A model generated the notes under the pieces. That model made no database searches, was not told the origin of the DNA, and saw only the letters and a program-made list of their open reading frames with translations. Both the position numbers and the translations under genes were made by a program. A stretch of DNA of 64,000 nt from Pseudomonas sp. FP198. Lineage in GTDB: Bacteria > Pseudomonadota > Gammaproteobacteria > Pseudomonadales > Pseudomonadaceae. Below are positions 25,927 through 36,855 of this stretch, piece by piece. Where the stretch lies: assembly GCF_030687895.1 (NCBI RefSeq), contig NZ_CP117452.1, positions 699,501 to 763,500 on the forward strand, written 5' to 3'. How positions within the stretch are numbered: position 1 is the stretch's first letter; each line of letters starts with the position of its first letter.

Positions 25927-26715
25927 GTGCGTTTTCTTTCTTTATCGATCGTGCTGCTCGGTGCGCCGTTGGCGTGGGCCGGGCCTTCGGCTGAAATGTC
26001 GGAGCCGGTCGGTGGCTGGCGCTATAGCGGCTTGCTCGATCGCACGGAAAACCCTCAGGTCGCCTATCCCACGCCGCCCATCGATCGCGGTATCCAGCGC
26101 AATCGCACGATGATCGAGGGCCGGATCAAGGACCTGGGCACGGCGCGCCAGCCCCACAGCCTGGCAGTCAACGGCAACCCGTTGAACCTCTATACCGACG
26201 ACGAGGGGCGTTTTGCCCGGCCGTATGCGTTCGGCGCCGGCTCCAACAGCGTCGAGGTGCGCAGCTCCGAAGGCCAGTCCCTCAAGCGCGTGCAGTTTTA
26301 TGAAGCCAACAACCTGCGCACTCCGGCGCAGATTCGCGTGGTGCTGGGCTGGGACGACCCCAAGGCCGAACTCGACCTGCATATCGTCACACCCGACGGC
26401 CAACATGCCTTCTTCGGCCAGCCGGCGCTGAGCAATGGCGGCGGCCTCGACCCGGATGGCGTCGATGGCCCCGGTCCCGAGATGTTCACCATGACCGCGC
26501 CGATGCACGGCACCTATCTGGTCTACGTGAACTATTGGGGTAACTACGGCAGCGGCGGCTACAACTTCGATGAAGCCAGCAACCAGAACGAGGTGATCAC
26601 CTCGCAGATCAACCTGGTGCTCAACGAAAACACCGTCGATGAAAAACGCGAGACCTTTGTCGTGCCCCTGCGCGCCATTGGCGATCTGTTGCTGGTCAAG
26701 ACTTTCAACTACTAA
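25927..26715 (+). CDS. magA: MagA, YfaP/DUF2135-family periplasmic protein
   Basis: A 262-residue exported protein with DUF2135. Signal peptide VRFLSLSIVLLGAPLAWA. A beta-rich domain follows, with LAVNGNPLNLYTDDEGRFARP (carboxypeptidase-regulatory-like) and then the DUF2135 segment WDDPKAELDLHIVTPDGQHAFFG, GTYLVYVNYWGNYGSGGYN and the C-terminal FVVPLRAIGDLLLVKTF. The start is GTG at 25927, six bases after AGGAGG. It is the first of six genes equivalent to P. aeruginosa PA4492-PA4487 (magA-F), where MagA joins MagB, MagD and MagF in an inner-membrane complex. It is paralogous to magF at the other end of the operon. Confidence 0.9.
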   Translation: MRFLSLSIVLLGAPLAWAGPSAEMSEPVGGWRYSGLLDRTENPQVAYPTPPIDRGIQRNRTMIEGRIKDLGTARQPHSLAVNGNPLNLYTDDEGRFARPYAFGAGSNSVEVRSSEGQSLKRVQFYEANNLRTPAQIRVVLGWDDPKAELDLHIVTPDGQHAFFGQPALSNGGGLDPDGVDGPGPEMFTMTAPMHGTYLVYVNYWGNYGSGGYNFDEASNQNEVITSQINLVLNENTVDEKRETFVVPLRAIGDLLLVKTFNY

Positions 26716-26744
26716 GTATCCGCTCCACGGATGAACAGGCCCTT

Positions 26745-28460
26745 GTGAATATGAGCGACAACACTGCTTCCCCGACCACGCCGACCCCTGTCGCGAAACC
26801 TGTGCGCCGCTGGCCGGCGATACTGATCGGGCTGTGCCTGGTGGCCGGCGTTGCCGCCGGGTTGGGCTGGTTCATGACCAAGCCCAAGGCGCCGCCCATG
26901 GAGCTGGCGTTGGAAAAGCTCGGCGTGAGCCGTCCCGACGGCTTGCTCGAGGCGCACTCCCTGAGCCAATTGCCCAAGGACCTGCTGGCCGTGCCGTTCC
27001 TCAAGGCCACGCTCACCGAGGATTTCGTCTTCTATTACGAAGCCCACGCCGACCGCCTCGGCCTGATCGGCAGCCTGCGCCGGATCATTTACGAGCATGA
27101 TCTCAAGCTGCAGGACAGCCTGATCGAGCAGCTTTTCGACCAGCCAGCCGACGTCGCGCTGTGGCGCGGTGCGGACGGCCGACTCAAGGATTTCCTGCTG
27201 GTGATGGACCGTGGCGGATTGGCGAAGGTGCTGGAGCCGTTGGCGAAAGTCGCCCTGGACGACACCCAGTTGAGCAAGCTCGGCGACCTGAAGGTAGGCG
27301 GCGACGAAGTCGCGCTCTACCAACTGAGCTATAACGCCAGCAAATCCTTGGTCTTCGCCTCCCATGGCGACAAGCTGGTGGTGCTGTCCAACCCGACCAA
27401 GCTCTACGACAAAGGCAATGGCCCCACCGACGAACCGGGCATGGTCTCGACCCAGGCCCTCGAAGCGTTGCTCGCCGGTGAGAAACTCTTCCCGGAAGCC
27501 TTCGGCCTGCCGCCCAAGGCATCGCAGATCAAGCAGCGCATCTCGGTCAACGCCAGCGTGCTCGCCATGGGTTACCAGCGTTTCATTCCGAACTTCGCCG
27601 GCTTGCGTTTCGACATGGACGACAAGGGCTGGCACAGCTTCCTGGCCATGGACGAACTGGAGAACCAGCCGGACTTCGATTTCAAGCCCATCTGGCAAGC
27701 CATGCCGATGGGCGCCAGCGCCTGCGTGGCCTTGCCCCTGGCCGCCGAGCAGCAGAAGCCCCTGCTGGTAAAACTCGGTGCCGACGAAAAAGCCGCCCAG
27801 GCCATGGTTGATCACGTGGCTGGCGCGGCGGGCCTGTGCTGGTACGCCGAGTCGCGCCTCTACACCCCGCTGCTGGTGGCAAGCCTGAACGAAGACGACG
27901 GCAAGCTCGACGCCGACCTGGGCAAGCTGTTCGGTTCGATGGTGGGCGCCTATGAAAAAAATGTCGCCGAACATGCGTTCCCGGTTGTAGAGAAGCAGCA
28001 AGGTGCGATGCACCAATGGCAACGCCAGGTCAGCTCCAACTTCGGCCCCTACCTGGCCAAGGACGCCGAGCAGCCCGAATCGATCACTGGCAAGGCGTTC
28101 ATGCGGGTCAGCCTGGCGCGCCACGGTTCGACCCTGCTGTTCTCCCTCGACGACAAACTGGTGGACAAGGCCCTCGGCACCCTCGACAAACGCTTCCCGC
28201 CCATGGCCGATGTAGTGCCCAAGGACCAGTTGATGCCGGTCTACTTTGGCCCTGATTCCATGGCGCAACTGATGCAGCGCGAAACCCTCGACAGCCTGCC
28301 CCAGGACATGGAACCGGTGTTCTATAACGCCGCGCAAACCTACCTGATTCCGAAACTGCGCACCCTCGGCGGCTACGGCAAATACGCCCTGACCTTGCCT
28401 GCCGGCAGCGAGCCAGACGGCCATTGGCAGTGGCTGCCGCTGGAATGGAAAGCGCTGTGA
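26745..28460 (+). CDS. magB: MagB, DUF2138 membrane-anchored protein (YfaA-like)
   Basis: A 571-residue protein with one N-terminal membrane anchor (about residues 24-44, [21 protein letters not shown]) and a large periplasmic DUF2138 region. Conserved stretches include [46 protein letters not shown] and [18 protein letters not shown] at 26745 and an ATG two codons later at 26751 are both possible starts. In P. aeruginosa MagB is part of the complex holding the macroglobulin at the inner membrane. No catalytic motif is evident. It overlaps magC by 4 bases. Confidence 0.88.
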   Translation: MNMSDNTASPTTPTPVAKPVRRWPAILIGLCLVAGVAAGLGWFMTKPKAPPMELALEKLGVSRPDGLLEAHSLSQLPKDLLAVPFLKATLTEDFVFYYEAHADRLGLIGSLRRIIYEHDLKLQDSLIEQLFDQPADVALWRGADGRLKDFLLVMDRGGLAKVLEPLAKVALDDTQLSKLGDLKVGGDEVALYQLSYNASKSLVFASHGDKLVVLSNPTKLYDKGNGPTDEPGMVSTQALEALLAGEKLFPEAFGLPPKASQIKQRISVNASVLAMGYQRFIPNFAGLRFDMDDKGWHSFLAMDELENQPDFDFKPIWQAMPMGASACVALPLAAEQQKPLLVKLGADEKAAQAMVDHVAGAAGLCWYAESRLYTPLLVASLNEDDGKLDADLGKLFGSMVGAYEKNVAEHAFPVVEKQQGAMHQWQRQVSSNFGPYLAKDAEQPESITGKAFMRVSLARHGSTLLFSLDDKLVDKALGTLDKRFPPMADVVPKDQLMPVYFGPDSMAQLMQRETLDSLPQDMEPVFYNAAQTYLIPKLRTLGGYGKYALTLPAGSEPDGHWQWLPLEWKAL

Positions 28461-29104
28461 CAGGACTGATCCGCACTCCCGGATTGGCGTTGCTGCTGGC
28501 ATTGCTGCTCGGCGCGCGTGCGTTCGCCGACGAGACGCTGCCGCTGGATGCGCAACAATCCCAGGTCTTTCGGGCCTGGTTCGTGCGCATCGCCCAGGAA
28601 CAACTGAGCAAAGGCCCGAGCCCGCGTTGGTACCAGCAGGACTGCGCCGGACTGGTGCGCTTCGCTGCCAACGAAGCGCTGAAAGTCCATGACCAGAAAT
28701 GGTTGCGCAGCAATGGCCTGTCCAACCGCTACCTGCCGCCGGAGCTGCCGCTGAGCGATGCGCAACGGCGCCTCGCCCAGCAATGGCAACAGGGCGGCGG
28801 CAAGGTCGGGCCCTATGTCAACGCGATCAAGCTGATCCAGTTCAATAGCCGTCTGGTGGGCCGCGATGTCACCCAGGCCCGGCCCGGCGACCTGATGTTC
28901 TTCGACCAGGGCGACGACCAGCACCTGATGATCTGGATGGGCCGCTACATCGCCTATCACACCGGCACTACCACCCCCACTGACAACGGCATGCGTTCCG
29001 CAAGCCTGCAACAACTCATGAACTGGAAGGACACCCGATGGATACCCGACGCAGCCAACCCCAACTTCATCGGCGTCTATCGACTCAACTTTCTCACCCA
29101 ATGA
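28457..29104 (+). CDS. magC: MagC, DUF1175 protein (YfaT-like; NlpC/P60-like fold suspected)
   Basis: A 215-residue exported protein. The hydrophobic signal peptide [21 protein letters not shown] is cleaved before DETLP. DUF1175 follows. [18 protein letters not shown] places a Cys at a helix start, and [20 protein letters not shown] places a His on a strand, as in NlpC/P60 cysteine peptidases; [10 protein letters not shown] follows. The fold and a peptidase-like role are inferred. The start is GTG at 28457 (GTGA overlap with magB); an ATG four codons upstream at 28445 is an alternative. The stop overlaps magD (ATGA). Confidence 0.85.
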   Translation: MTGLIRTPGLALLLALLLGARAFADETLPLDAQQSQVFRAWFVRIAQEQLSKGPSPRWYQQDCAGLVRFAANEALKVHDQKWLRSNGLSNRYLPPELPLSDAQRRLAQQWQQGGGKVGPYVNAIKLIQFNSRLVGRDVTQARPGDLMFFDQGDDQHLMIWMGRYIAYHTGTTTPTDNGMRSASLQQLMNWKDTRWIPDAANPNFIGVYRLNFLTQ

Positions 29105-32100
29105 CCGGTGCCCGCATGCTGCGCTTGTGTTCGAAACTGCCCCTGCTGTTCGCTCTGTTGCTGGCACCTCTCGTGAATGCCGAAGACACCGTGGAGCCCA
29201 GCGGCTACACGCCGGTGTCCGGTGAAAGCTTCTTCCTGCTGGCCGACAGCAGTTTCGCCAGCGACGAGCAGGCGATGGTCCGTCTCGAAGCGCCGGGTCG
29301 CGACTACCGCCGGTTCCGCATGGAGCCCTACGGCGGCGCCGATATCCGCGTCTATCGCATCGAAAAGCCACTGGAATTTCTCAAGCGCCAGAAGAACCTG
29401 CACCGTGTGGTCAGCGACGGCCAGTTCAAGGGCGAGGGCCTGTCCAATACCCTCGCGTATCTGTGGGACAACTGGTATCGCAAGTCCCGCCGGGTGATGC
29501 AGCGGGCGTTCTCCTACGAGTCCCGCCAGCAAGTCACTGAAGAAGTGCCGGAGCTGAAGGTCGGCAATGCGCTGATCGCGCCGACCCCGTACGACGCTCC
29601 AGCGCAATTCGCCTTGATCCCCGGCTTGCCGGTGGTCAGCCAGTTCCGCTATCCACTGTGGCAGGCCAAACCGATCCAGCCACCGGCCGGCGTCGACCTG
29701 GCCGGTTCGTCCAGCGACTTTGTCAGCGTCGCGCCGGGCAATGTCTATGTGCCGCTGGGCCAGTTGAAACCGGGCCTGTACCTGGTGGAAGCGCTGATCG
29801 GCAAGTACCGGGCGACGACAATGGTCTTCGTCTCCAACACCGTGGCCGTGAGCAAGATTGCCGGCGACGAATTGCTGGTCTGGGCCGCGCGCAAGCATGA
29901 GGGGCGTTCGGTGCCCAAGGTCAACGTGCTGTGGACTGACGGCCTGGGCGTGATGAGCAGCGGTGCCACCGATGAAGACGGCCTGCTGCGCCTCAAGCAC
30001 GTCAGCCCGGAGCGTTCGTTCGTCATTGGCGAGGACGAAGAGGGCGGGGTGTTCGTCTCGGAAAACTTCTACTACGACAGCGAAATCTACGACACCAAGC
30101 TTTACGCGTTCACTGACCGGCCGCTGTACCGGCCGGGGGATTGGGTGTCGCTGAAGATCGTTGGCCGGGAGTTCAAGAACGCCCGTGACTCGGTGCAACC
30201 GACCGCCGCCGACGTTAACGTCAGCGTGCTGGACGCAACCGGCACCGCACTGCAAACCCTGGCCCTGAAGCTCGACTCCAAGGCCGGCACCCAGGGCCGT
30301 TTCCAATTGCCGGAAAATGCCGTGGCCGGTGGTTATGAGTTGCGCTTCAGCTACAGGGACCAGCTCTACAGCAGCGCCTTTCGCGTGGCTGAATACATCA
30401 AGCCGCATTTCGAAATCGCCCTGAACCTCGCCAAGCAGGATTACCGCACCGGCGAGCCGGTCAAGGGCAATCTGGTGCTGCTCTACCCGGACGGCAAGCC
30501 GGTGGCGAACGCCAAGGTCAGCCTGAGTCTGCGCGCCCAGCAACTGTCGATGGTGGATAACGAGCTGCAATACCTGGGGCAATTCCCGGTGGAGCTGACC
30601 AGCAGCGAAGTGACCACCGACGCCAAGGGCAACGCCACCCTCGACCTGCCGGCCGCCGACAAGCCAAGCCGCTACACACTCACTGTATTCGCCAGCGATG
30701 GCGCGGCCTATCGGGTCAAGACCAGCAAGGAAATCCTCATCGATCGTGGCGCGGCGAATTTCCGCCTGAGCGCTCCCCAGCGGTTCAGCGCCGTCGGCCA
30801 GAAGGTGTCGTTCAGCTATGCCAATGAAGGCGGCAACGAGCAGGCCAAGGCCGTGACGCCGGGCAGCTACGCCTGGGTACGCCTGGAAGACCAGAGCACC
30901 GGCGAAGGCAAGCTGGCGGCCAAGGACAAAGGCTTCAGCCTGACCTTCGAGCGTCCCGGCACCTACAACCTGACGCTCAAGGACGACCACGGCCGGGTCA
31001 TTGGCGCCGCCGCGCATGCGGTGACCGGTGACGGTATCAAGGCCGTGCCGGGCACGGTCGAGATCGTCTTCGACAAGCCTGAATACAAGACCGGTGACGA
31101 AGCCCTGGCCTTGATCACTTTTCCGGAGCCGGTCAGCGACGCGCTGCTGTCCCTGGAGCGGGACAAGGTCGAGGCTACCGCGCTGCTGACCAAGGGCGGC
31201 GACTGGCTGAAGATGGAAAAGCTCAGCGACACCCAATACCGCGCGCGCATTGCCGTGAAAGACAGCTTTGCGCCGAACCTGACCTTCTCGGTGCTGTACA
31301 CCAAGGGCGGCCAGTACAGCTTCCAGAACGCCGGCATCAAGGTGGTTGCGCCGCAGATCGACGTGGCCATCACCACCGATAAGGCCACGTATCGCCCGGG
31401 CGACACCGTAACCGTGGACCTGGGCACCCAGTTCGCCGGCAAGGCGATCCCGGCGCACCTGACTGTCAGCGTCGTCGATGAAATGGTTTATGCGTTGCAA
31501 CCGGAAGTGGCGCCCACCATCGACCAGTTCTTCTATCACCCACGCCGCAACAACGTGCGCACCAGCGCCAGCCTGTCGTTCATCAGCTACGACGTGGCGC
31601 TGCCGGGTAGCCCTGGCGCGCCGGGCAAGGCCAACCGCAGCGAGCGTGGCGTCAAGGTGCTGGAACGGCCGCGTCGCGAAGACGTCGACACCGCCGCATG
31701 GCAACCGGAGCTGGTCACCGACGCCAACGGCAAGGCCCGCTTTACCTTCAAGATGCCGGACTCGCTGACCCGCTGGCGCATCACCGCCAAGGCAATCGCT
31801 GATGACGGCCAGGTGGGGCAGAAGAAGCAGTTCATCGCCTCGGAAAAACCGCTGTACCTGAAGTGGAGCGGCCCGACCCGCTTCCGCGTGGGCGACAAGC
31901 CGCAACTGGGCCTGTTCGTCTTCAGCCAGTCGGAAAAACCGCTCAAGGCCGAATTATTGATCCGCTACGCCGGCGCCGAACAACGTGTGGTCGCGGACCT
32001 GAAAAATGGCATCAACTACGTCGCGCTGCCGACCATGGAACTGAGCAATGGCGACTTGACCGTGCAGTTGCAACTCAACGGCGAAACCCAGGACGCCCTG

Positions 32101-33669
32101 GCCATGCACCTCAATGCCAGCGGCAACGGTTGGCAAGTCACCCAGAGCCAGCGCCTCGACGTTATGAGTGACGCCACGCCACTGAACCTGCCGGCCGACG
32201 CCAGTGACATTCGCCTGCGCCTGGATGACAGCCCGCAAGCGTTGTTCCGTTCGGCCCTGGACGACCTGTTGAGCTACCCGTACGGCGGCGTCGAACAGAC
32301 CGCCAGCCGCTTGTTGCCGTTGAGTATTGCCTACCCGTCCCTGGCGTCGAACCCGCAGATCCGTGACCGCTTGCGTTTGATCATGCAGAACAGTCGCTTG
32401 CGCCTGGTGCAGATGGCCGGCCCGTCGGCGAGCTTCACCTGGTGGGGCCAGGATGGCGAGCCGGATGCATTCCTCACCGCCTACGCCTATTACGCCGACT
32501 GGCACGCCAGCAAGGCGCTGGACCTGAACCTGCCGCCGGAACACTGGCAGCGAGTGCTGGAGGTCTATGCCAAGCAGGCCGGTGATACGCCATTGCTGCA
32601 ACGTGCCCTGATCCTGTCGTTCGCCAAACAGATGCAGCTGCCGGTGAACACCTTGATCAGCGGTCTGATGGACGACCTGGCGAAGGCCAGCGAAGACATC
32701 ACCGAGAGCGTGCTGGACAGTGGCGAGGACAGCCTCGTCATGTACGCGCCGGATTCAGCCCTCGGCCTGGCCAGCGCCCGTGTCCTGACGGCATCGCTGG
32801 CCAAGCAGGTAAAAGTGCCGATGCCGGCGGCCTTCAGTCGCCAGGCGGACGCCGCGCAACAGCAACTGGAACTCAGCTCCCAGCCGTTCGTCGAGGCTTT
32901 GGTGTTGTCGTTGCAGAGCTTCGATCAAGCACGCGCCGCCGCGTTGCTGCAGCGCGTGTTGCCACAGCAATCCACCCTGGAACGTGCCCTGGCCCTGACC
33001 TGGTTGCAGCGCAGTATCGAACAGGTACCGGCGGCCACAACCCTGGAACCGGCCGAAGGCTGGGCAGCCAAGCAGGGCGCGACCGGTGAAACCTACTGGC
33101 AGTGGCAGGGCGCGCAGCTCCCAACGATGCTGACCCTGACCAGTGCCCAGGCGCGTCCGGTGCAGGCGTCATTGAGCTTCCAGAGCCAGCAAGCGCCAGT
33201 TGCGCCGATGGCCGTGTCCATCACCCGTCGCCTGTCGCGCCTCGTGCCGGGCGACGAAGCGTTCACCTTCAAGCTCGAAGCCGTCGGCAACAAGCCGTTG
33301 TCCAGCGACAGCCTCTATCTGGATGAAGTGATCATCAACAGCAAGGCCTCGACGCCGCTGCGCTACGGCATGCTCGAAGTGCCGCTGCCGCCGGGCGCTG
33401 ATGTGGAGCGCACCACGTGGGGCATCCAGTTGCTGGGCAAGGCCGACAGCGAACCGACGTCCCTGGAAAAGGCCCGTTTCGAGCCGGGCCAGATGGCTTA
33501 CGCGGTCCCGGTGGATGCCCTGAGTGGCGAACTGCGCCTGCGACACTTGGTGCGTTTCTCCCAGAAGGGCCAGTTCAGCTTGCCGCCGGTGCGTTTCACC
33601 CAGGTGTATGCGCCGCAAAACCAGGCTCGCGAACAGAAACCGGCGCTCGGTCAGGTGACGGTCAACTGA
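29101..33669 (+). CDS. magD: MagD, bacterial alpha-2-macroglobulin (YfaS type, no thioester)
   Basis: A 1522-residue macroglobulin homologue proposed to trap host or rival proteases in the periplasm. The signal peptide ends near APLVNA and has no lipobox Cys. Tandem macroglobulin (MG) beta domains run from about 25 to 1000, with [15 protein letters not shown] and a second YRPGD motif. The MG7-type [15 protein letters not shown] lies near 900, and an alpha-toroid follows from about 1040. Where thioester macroglobulins have CxEQ this protein reads [11 protein letters not shown] (about residues 1060-1070), so it lacks the reactive Cys, as the YfaS branch does. P. aeruginosa MagD binds elastase and is processed to a shorter form. 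The start overlaps magC. Confidence 0.95.
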   Translation: MTGARMLRLCSKLPLLFALLLAPLVNAEDTVEPSGYTPVSGESFFLLADSSFASDEQAMVRLEAPGRDYRRFRMEPYGGADIRVYRIEKPLEFLKRQKNLHRVVSDGQFKGEGLSNTLAYLWDNWYRKSRRVMQRAFSYESRQQVTEEVPELKVGNALIAPTPYDAPAQFALIPGLPVVSQFRYPLWQAKPIQPPAGVDLAGSSSDFVSVAPGNVYVPLGQLKPGLYLVEALIGKYRATTMVFVSNTVAVSKIAGDELLVWAARKHEGRSVPKVNVLWTDGLGVMSSGATDEDGLLRLKHVSPERSFVIGEDEEGGVFVSENFYYDSEIYDTKLYAFTDRPLYRPGDWVSLKIVGREFKNARDSVQPTAADVNVSVLDATGTALQTLALKLDSKAGTQGRFQLPENAVAGGYELRFSYRDQLYSSAFRVAEYIKPHFEIALNLAKQDYRTGEPVKGNLVLLYPDGKPVANAKVSLSLRAQQLSMVDNELQYLGQFPVELTSSEVTTDAKGNATLDLPAADKPSRYTLTVFASDGAAYRVKTSKEILIDRGAANFRLSAPQRFSAVGQKVSFSYANEGGNEQAKAVTPGSYAWVRLEDQSTGEGKLAAKDKGFSLTFERPGTYNLTLKDDHGRVIGAAAHAVTGDGIKAVPGTVEIVFDKPEYKTGDEALALITFPEPVSDALLSLERDKVEATALLTKGGDWLKMEKLSDTQYRARIAVKDSFAPNLTFSVLYTKGGQYSFQNAGIKVVAPQIDVAITTDKATYRPGDTVTVDLGTQFAGKAIPAHLTVSVVDEMVYALQPEVAPTIDQFFYHPRRNNVRTSASLSFISYDVALPGSPGAPGKANRSERGVKVLERPRREDVDTAAWQPELVTDANGKARFTFKMPDSLTRWRITAKAIADDGQVGQKKQFIASEKPLYLKWSGPTRFRVGDKPQLGLFVFSQSEKPLKAELLIRYAGAEQRVVADLKNGINYVALPTMELSNGDLTVQLQLNGETQDALAMHLNASGNGWQVTQSQRLDVMSDATPLNLPADASDIRLRLDDSPQALFRSALDDLLSYPYGGVEQTASRLLPLSIAYPSLASNPQIRDRLRLIMQNSRLRLVQMAGPSASFTWWGQDGEPDAFLTAYAYYADWHASKALDLNLPPEHWQRVLEVYAKQAGDTPLLQRALILSFAKQMQLPVNTLISGLMDDLAKASEDITESVLDSGEDSLVMYAPDSALGLASARVLTASLAKQVKVPMPAAFSRQADAAQQQLELSSQPFVEALVLSLQSFDQARAAALLQRVLPQQSTLERALALTWLQRSIEQVPAATTLEPAEGWAAKQGATGETYWQWQGAQLPTMLTLTSAQARPVQASLSFQSQQAPVAPMAVSITRRLSRLVPGDEAFTFKLEAVGNKPLSSDSLYLDEVIINSKASTPLRYGMLEVPLPPGADVERTTWGIQLLGKADSEPTSLEKARFEPGQMAYAVPVDALSGELRLRHLVRFSQKGQFSLPPVRFTQVYAPQNQAREQKPALGQVTVN

Positions 33670-33670
33670 G

Positions 33671-35290
33671 ATGCGCAAGCCTTGGGGCTGGTGGCTGTTG
33701 TGCTTGATTCCTGCGCTGGCGACAGCGCAGGAGGAGCCCTTGCGCCTGGCTTTCGACGGTCAGCTGTTGCGAGTGAGCCAGACCCAGGTGCTGGACCGCC
33801 AGCCGTTGCCGGACTCGTTGACGGCACCGTTGGGCAGCCTGTGGAAGCTCTTCGTCTACGCCTGGCTGGTGGACACCGATGCCCGCGAGCCGGTCTATGA
33901 GTGTCGCGGCGAATCGAAAGAAGAAGTCTATTGCTGCAATGCCGGGCAGAGCATCGGCCGTGATCAGGCGCTGGTGAAGTCCTGCGGCTTGTACTTCGAA
34001 CCGCAACGGCTCGGGCTTTCGGCGCCGGACTGGCGGGACTACTGGCAAGCGCACCGGGCGCCGAACTGGTTGCTGGACCTGCCGACCCTGCAGCCGCAAA
34101 CCCAGGTACCCGTTGCAGAACTGCTCAAGGCGCTGGCCACGTTGCCGGCCCAGGATCAGGCCCGGCGGGTACTGCTCGACGTGGTGCTCGGCGCTGCGGA
34201 TGGGCGATTGGTCGGTCAATTGGGCGGTCGCCTGCGGGTCAAGACGTGGAGCTGGCTGGGTGACCGCGGCCCGGCGTCGCGCCAGGGCGGTTTCGCCGGT
34301 TGGCTGGCCGATGGCACGCCCGTCTGGGCCGGCGGCCGCGGTACCAGCCAGCAGGTGCTGAAAACGTATGGCGATGGCCTGGCCACGGCATTGCCGTCGC
34401 GCTGGCCGGCGGAAACCGGGCGCTGCGTGGAAGTCGACCTGTTTGCCCGTTATCCCTTGCAGCGAGTCATGGTCGGCGACCGTCCTGCCACGCCGGGTCA
34501 ACTGCGCGGCGATTACCGTGTCGAGTTCACCAATGGCAACCAATTGGATATCCACAGCGACGGCGAGCTGTTCCTGATGCCTGGCAAGCTGGTGGCGCGA
34601 CTGGATCGGGAAGAATACGTCGCCCGGGTCCTGCAACGCGAGGCCAAGGCCGAACCCGTCGAAGCGGCCAAGGCATTGGCCGTGGCGATTCGCACCTACC
34701 TGCTGCAAAACGCCGGGCGCAATGGTGATTGCCTGAGCATCGATGACAGCAGTCACCGCCAGCGCGTCGCCCCGCGTCCGGCGGCGCCTGAAACCCGCGC
34801 GATTGCCGCGTGGACCACTGATCTGGTCCTGGCCGGCACTGACGTCACGTACCACTCCGATCAACCGGGCCCGGACAAATTGTCCTGGGCCCAAGCCGTT
34901 GAACAAGCCAACGGCGGCCAACGCTACGACGCCATCCTGCTGCATGCGTATCCGCGTGCCAGCCTCAGCCGCTGGGACAATCCGGTGGCGTCCTGCGAAG
35001 CGTTGCCCGCGGCCCAGGACTGGTTGCTGAAGCAGCGCCGTGGCTGGCGTCAGCGCCTGGAAAGCGAAGTCGGCTACAACGAAATCAGCGCTTTCGCGGT
35101 CTGCCGCGTCGCCTTCGGCCGGCCATATGTCGACCGCGAGCGCCAGCGCATCTACGTACGTGGCGTGCTGTCGCTGCAAGACCGCCTCGACCTCACACAC
35201 GAATACCTGCACCTGGCCTTTGAGGCTCACCCCAACGGCCAGGACGAAACCTATATCGAAGGGCTCGCCCGTCACCTCTTGCTGGAATAG
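33671..35290 (+). CDS. magE: MagE, DUF2300 protein (YfaQ-like) with SpoIID-like region and HExxH
   Basis: A 539-residue secreted protein. Signal peptide at residues 1-19. Three enzyme-like features can be seen. An SxxK tetrad (SLWK, residues 56-59) sits in a setting like penicillin-interacting proteins. A SpoIID/LytB-like segment near 315-400 reads EEYVARVLQREAKAEPVEAAKALAVAIRTYLL. An HEYLH zinc motif (about 510-514) near the C-terminus is followed by a Glu in ETYIEG. Whether any is active is unknown. In the mag operon it may process MagD or peptidoglycan. It starts one base after the magD stop region. Confidence 0.87.
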   Translation: MRKPWGWWLLCLIPALATAQEEPLRLAFDGQLLRVSQTQVLDRQPLPDSLTAPLGSLWKLFVYAWLVDTDAREPVYECRGESKEEVYCCNAGQSIGRDQALVKSCGLYFEPQRLGLSAPDWRDYWQAHRAPNWLLDLPTLQPQTQVPVAELLKALATLPAQDQARRVLLDVVLGAADGRLVGQLGGRLRVKTWSWLGDRGPASRQGGFAGWLADGTPVWAGGRGTSQQVLKTYGDGLATALPSRWPAETGRCVEVDLFARYPLQRVMVGDRPATPGQLRGDYRVEFTNGNQLDIHSDGELFLMPGKLVARLDREEYVARVLQREAKAEPVEAAKALAVAIRTYLLQNAGRNGDCLSIDDSSHRQRVAPRPAAPETRAIAAWTTDLVLAGTDVTYHSDQPGPDKLSWAQAVEQANGGQRYDAILLHAYPRASLSRWDNPVASCEALPAAQDWLLKQRRGWRQRLESEVGYNEISAFAVCRVAFGRPYVDRERQRIYVRGVLSLQDRLDLTHEYLHLAFEAHPNGQDETYIEGLARHLLLE

Positions 35291-35293
35291 ACC

Positions 35294-36133
35294 ATGACAC
35301 TCCGTTATCCACAGGTCTTGTTGTTGCTCTGTGCCTTGACCGCGTTGCCACCGGCCATGGCTGCCGACCCCATCAAGCTCGACACACCCGTCGGCGGCTG
35401 GCGCAGCGGTGCGCCGGGGGGCGAGGGCGAAAGCTTCAGCCAGACCGTCAACTACCCGGCCTCGTCGGTCAATACGCCCCCGGGCCAAGCCGACACCGCG
35501 CGCATCAGCGGCCAGATCAAAGGCGCGCCCAAGGACAGCAATGCGCCAGGACAATTGATCGTCAACGGCGTAAGCCTGCCGCTGAAAACAGATGAAGAAG
35601 GCCGTTTCGACCGACCTTTCTCATTCCCCAATGGCAGCAACAGCGTTGAAGTGCGCAGCGCCGATGGTCAGCAGCGCCACCGCACGCAGTTTCTCAACAC
35701 CAGCGGTGGCGCCACCCCGGCCAAGCTGCGGGTCCTGCTGACTTGGGATAGCGACGGCACCGACCTTGACCTGCACCTGGTGACGCCCGATGGCGCCCAC
35801 ATCTGGTACGGCGACCGCGCCGTCGCCAACGGCGCCGCCCTCGACGTCGACGTCACCACCGGCTACGGCCCGGAAATCTTCGCCATGCCGGCACCGATCA
35901 AAGGCCAGTATCTGGTCTACGTGAATTATTACGGCGGCGGCTACCGCAGTGACGAGGATGAGGAGGGCGACGGAGACGGCGAGCAGGTGGAGCAGGCGCA
36001 ACAGGCCCTGACCACGGCGCAGGTGACGGTGATTACTGAAGAGGGCACTCCGAGCGAGAAGATGGAAACGTTCGTGGTGCCGATGCGGGCGGTCGGGGAG
36101 CTGACGTTGATCAAGAGCTTCAGCTATCCATAG
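35294..36133 (+). CDS. magF: MagF, second YfaP/DUF2135-family protein
   Basis: A 279-residue exported paralogue of MagA. Signal peptide MTLRYPQVLLLLCALTALPPAMA. The same two-part layout is present: INGVSLPLKTDEEGRF-like regulatory domain, then WDSDGTDLDLHLVTPDGAHIWYG and GQYLVYVNYYGGGY. A notable acidic/Gln insert (DEDEEGDGDGEQVEQAQQ, about 219-236) is absent from MagA. The C-terminal FVVPMRAVGELTLIKSF matches MagA's. It ends the operon; no clear terminator follows. In P. aeruginosa MagF is in the MagA-B-D-F complex. Confidence 0.9.
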   Translation: MTLRYPQVLLLLCALTALPPAMAADPIKLDTPVGGWRSGAPGGEGESFSQTVNYPASSVNTPPGQADTARISGQIKGAPKDSNAPGQLIVNGVSLPLKTDEEGRFDRPFSFPNGSNSVEVRSADGQQRHRTQFLNTSGGATPAKLRVLLTWDSDGTDLDLHLVTPDGAHIWYGDRAVANGAALDVDVTTGYGPEIFAMPAPIKGQYLVYVNYYGGGYRSDEDEEGDGDGEQVEQAQQALTTAQVTVITEEGTPSEKMETFVVPMRAVGELTLIKSFSYP

Positions 36134-36209
36134 CCGGGGCTCCAGACACATCGTGATTGGTTGGGCAAATACGGCTCACCGGTCACTCGACAGTGTGTCG
36201 GGACCAGTC

Positions 36210-36816
36210 ATGCCATATACCCATCTAGCGCTATCGCGCGGACATTGATGGACTTCGCGCAACCGCCGTTTTAGGTGTGGTTCTGTATCACACCTTCCCA
36301 AGTCTTATGATCGGTGGGTTTACGGGCGTAGATGTTTTTTAATATCCGGCTATCTGATTTCAGCCAGTATTTATAAAAAATTCTGCGCTTGGGCAGTTTA
36401 GTATTCTCGATTTTTATCGGCACCGAATTAACGGATATTTCCGTGACCGACGCTGGTCATGGCATGATGTATAGGATTTGGATGGTTCGTTCTGTTCCCA
36501 AACGAATATGCGCAGCTCGGGGAGAAACTGCGCTAGGGGCCAGTTTTGTATTCAATAGCGATTCTTTCAGGGAGAGCGGTTATTTTGACGTCTCGTCGAT
36601 AACGAAGCCTCTACTGCATCTTTGGTCGCTGGGTGTAGAGGAGCAGTTTTATATTGTTTGGCCTATGTTGCTGTTCTGTTATGGCGAACTGGCCGCTTCT
36701 TTTGGATCTTCCTGGTCCTGTCCATATCGCCTCTTTCATCGCCTCCAACATCATTATCAGAGAGTATCTGGTTACCGCGTTTACTTGCTTTTCGGCATCA
36801 ACGTCCGACCTGTAAT
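36210..36816 (+). pseudogene. Decayed OafA/YrhL-type O-antigen acyltransferase (acyltransferase_3)
   Basis: Remnant of an integral-membrane O-acetyltransferase, readable only by changing frame several times. From the ATG at 36210: MPYTHLA, then a 1-base slip (near 36231) to [29 protein letters not shown], a stop at 36340, then ISGYLISASIYK in another frame. Later come GWFVLFPNEYAQLGEK and LLHLWSLGVEEQFYIVWP, the family's signature, near 36610-36660, followed by FWIFLVLS and SFIASNIIIREYLVTAF. It then stops about 36814, far short of a full-length gene, leaving the last membrane helices and SGNH domain absent. It marks the inner edge of the polysaccharide island. The 76 bases before it hold nothing I recognise. 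Confidence 0.88.
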
Positions 36817-36855
36817 GAAAGGTAACTTTCTTCGTTACCTTCCATTGTGTTCTAG

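Noticed and set aside
29101..29190. Lipoprotein lipobox for MagD
   Set aside because: The Cys in the leader (MLRLCSK) lies before the hydrophobic core, not at the cleavage site after APLVNA; a standard signal peptide fits better.
29077..31905. A 942-codon open frame antisense to magD
   Set aside because: Same GC-rich shadow effect; no domain, no ribosome site, and magD on the other strand is unmistakable.
32270..32320. Thioester motif in MagD
   Set aside because: The aligned position is GGVEQ; there is no Cys at the required place.
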